Shown here: positions 11,735 to 11,887 of the stretch, in pieces
How positions within the stretch are numbered: position 1 is the stretch's first letter
Layout of the letters: every line of letters begins with the position of its first letter
Source: JAUVZF01 sp035529015
GTDB lineage: Bacteria > Planctomycetota > Phycisphaerae > FEN-1346
DNA length: 11,887 bases
Reading direction: 5' to 3'
Assembly (NCBI GenBank): GCA_035529015.1
Contig: DATKXP010000480.1
Coordinates: 1 to 11,887, forward strand
Made by a program: the position numbers and the translations under genes
The notes under the pieces: generated by a model
What the model was told of the DNA's origin: nothing
The model's database searches: none
What the model saw: only the letters and a program-made list of their open reading frames with translations

Positions 11735-11838
11735 CGTCGTGCCCTCCCGTGCACCAGTCTCGCCGGGGCAAGGCCGCGGGTCAATTGAAACCCCACGATT
11801 TGTACCGCGCGTGCGGCAGGGATCGCCTCGACGGGTGG

Positions 11839-11863
11839 CACGGCAGCCCGAAGGGCGGCCGTG
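11839..11863. repeat. Hairpin upstream of the SDR gene
   Basis: CACGGC pairs with GCCGTG and, after one A/G mismatch, GCCC pairs with GGGC around loop GAA: ten pairs in 25 nt. No T tract follows on either strand. The rest of 11735-11887 shows no gene. Confidence 0.5.
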
Positions 11864-11887
11864 TTGCGCCCTACCGGCACATGCCGA

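Noticed and set aside
11756..11784. Promoter upstream of the SDR gene (TTGACC, 17 nt, GAGACT)
   Set aside because: Only three of six -10 positions match, too weak to list as a feature.

Overview
This is a GC-rich bacterial chromosomal segment in which every gene I can support lies on the minus strand. In transcription order (descending coordinates) they are: an NDUFA9-like NAD(P)-binding SDR protein, a 76-residue one-helix membrane protein, a divergent seryl-tRNA synthetase-like protein, isoleucyl-tRNA synthetase (ileS) behind an unusual leader, acetylornithine aminotransferase (argD), RNase PH (rph), a lipoprotein with SPOR-like segments, RdgB/HAM1 nucleotide pyrophosphatase, pyruvoyl-dependent arginine decarboxylase (pdaD) and agmatinase (speB). 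The long open frames on the plus strand are GC-driven shadows. The archaeal-type arginine decarboxylase, the recurrent GC-rich palindromes and the overall gene style suggest Planctomycetota or a neighbouring phylum. This is inference; no marker gene in the window settles it.

Functional groups. pdaD and speB (29 nt apart) form a two-step arginine to agmatine to putrescine module. rph, the lipoprotein and rdgB form an RNA-processing and nucleotide-sanitation block interrupted by an envelope protein. ileS and argD are 44 nt apart and are probably co-transcribed. The SDR gene, the small membrane protein and the serS-like gene form an upstream cluster with gaps of 66 and 26 nt.

The most interesting region is 8679-8970, upstream of ileS. 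It holds a near-consensus promoter, a 24-codon ORF with a strong Shine-Dalgarno whose only two isoleucine codons are ATA and ATT (the sampled neighbouring genes use ATC almost exclusively), and then a terminator-like hairpin before the ileS start. Together this looks like a peptide-leader attenuator for ileS.

The second theme is small palindromic repeats. One family has an 8-bp stem, a TNNC loop and a CTCG tail, with compensatory stem changes. It forms two inverted pairs between genes (2277-2362 and 4421-4513) and has a single copy inside the serS-like gene, where its end runs into a 12-nt tandem repeat. A second family (TGACTAG followed by a hairpin) has one copy just after the serS-like gene and one inside it. 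That gene has also lost several residues normally needed for serine recognition, so it may be a SerRS paralogue with a changed role.
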